A stretch of 64,000 bases of DNA from Bradyrhizobium frederickii (GTDB lineage: Bacteria; Pseudomonadota; Alphaproteobacteria; Rhizobiales; Xanthobacteraceae): positions 310,001 through 374,000 of the forward strand of contig NZ_SPQS01000005.1 in assembly GCF_004570865.1 (NCBI RefSeq), written 5' to 3'. A program made the position numbers and the translations under genes. Below, in pieces: positions 63,839 to 64,000 of this stretch. Position 1 is the stretch's first letter; each line of letters begins with the position of its first letter. The notes beneath the pieces were generated by a model, which searched no databases, was not told where the DNA came from, and saw only the letters and a list, made by a program, of their open reading frames with translations.

Positions 63839-64000
63839 CTACAACGTCGCGCGCTGCTTGTCTCGCCCGATGGGCCCGTAAAGCCCCACCCCGATCGGGG
63901 CGGGAAGGCGCTGGGACTCCGGCCTTGCCGCGGCCGCCCGGGCCCGCAGATCGGCCAGTTCGCCCTTTGCGGCCCGGGCCTCCGCCTCATGCCGGCGCGC
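63839..64000 (-). CDS. C-terminal end of a LapA-domain (DUF1049)-like protein, 5' end outside window
   Basis: Frame open from the window edge to a TAG at 63839-63841; 53 residues are visible. The sequence begins with a charged helix (RRHEAEARAAKGELADLRAR) and ends with a Pro/Gly-rich tail (PIGVGLYGPIGRDKQRATL). In related genomes a small LapA/DUF1049 membrane protein with a coiled-coil tail sits just upstream of trpF. The identification rests on that position and the helix character, since the membrane part is outside the window. Confidence 0.5.
   Translation of the reverse strand, partial: ARRHEAEARAAKGELADLRARAAAARPESQRLPAPIGVGLYGPIGRDKQRATL

Noticed and set aside
63592..63990. Minus-strand frame overlapping trpF and the window end.
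   Set aside because: Arg/Pro-rich off-frame reading; the partial LapA-like frame ending at 63839 is the better candidate.

Overview
This window looks like a core chromosomal segment of a Bradyrhizobium-type alphaproteobacterium (Nitrobacteraceae, Hyphomicrobiales). The evidence is high GC, an Irr protein with the N-terminal heme-binding GCPWHD motif next to fabA-fabB-fabI, a DivL-type kinase with tyrosine at the phospho-acceptor position, the trpF-trpB-trpA-accD-folC order, and several families of long intergenic palindromes typical of this group. I see no rRNA, tRNA, phage, insertion sequence or CRISPR array. Almost everything is housekeeping, so the interest lies in fusions, decayed active sites and regulatory DNA.

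Layout. 1-0.98 kb: the end of a HAD hydrolase and a small unknown gene. 1.1-6.9 kb: miaB-phoH-ybeY-CBS/CorC protein-lnt, tightly packed. 7.1-9.5 kb: an XRE regulator (PraR type), an M20 peptidase and trmB. 9.6-10.7 kb: a DUF2336 gene on the minus strand. 10.8-21.5 kb: the transcription/translation block rimP-nusA-ylxR/L7Ae-infB-rbfA-truB-rpsO-pnp, with a promoter and attenuator-like hairpin before rimP and a roughly 90-nt hairpin in the pnp leader. 21.7-27 kb: katG divergent from oxyR, then a GNAT gene, a secreted unknown and a GST. 27-30.6 kb: fabA-fabB-fabI (minus) divergent from irr (plus). 30.8-38.2 kb: an accessory stretch with an SH3-domain protein, a 2-hydroxyacid dehydrogenase, a divergent LysR/aldo-keto reductase pair, a ThiF/MoeB-type E1 enzyme, a decayed trypsin-like protein and an orphan ParA. 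38.3-43.6 kb: mutM divergent from ubiE-ubiB-coaBC-dut. 43.9-56.5 kb: divL, a tsaE-amgK fusion, a PilZ gene, murU, addB, addA and trxA. 56.6-58.5 kb: an ATP-dependent DNA ligase and a metallophosphoesterase. 58.7-64 kb: a minus-strand operon of a LapA-like gene, trpF, trpB, trpA, accD and folC.

How the genes work together. Many neighbours overlap by four bases (ATGA, GTGA or TTGA), indicating translational coupling within operons. The 10.8-21.5 kb block couples transcript elongation, ribosome maturation, initiation and RNA decay. fabA/fabB/fabI and accD/folC/trp are biosynthetic. oxyR-katG handles peroxide and irr handles iron and heme status. divL links to the CckA-CtrA cell-cycle relay, and a perfect TTAA-N7-TTAA CtrA-type box lies just upstream of rimP. 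amgK and murU form the MurNAc recycling route.

Most notable point: the coaBC product carries an N-terminal FitA/Arc-like ribbon-helix-helix domain, joined by a Pro/Ala/Thr linker to the CoA biosynthesis enzyme. Two palindromes built on TGAT(A/T)GC half-sites lie immediately upstream of its start. This suggests a coenzyme A enzyme that binds its own promoter.
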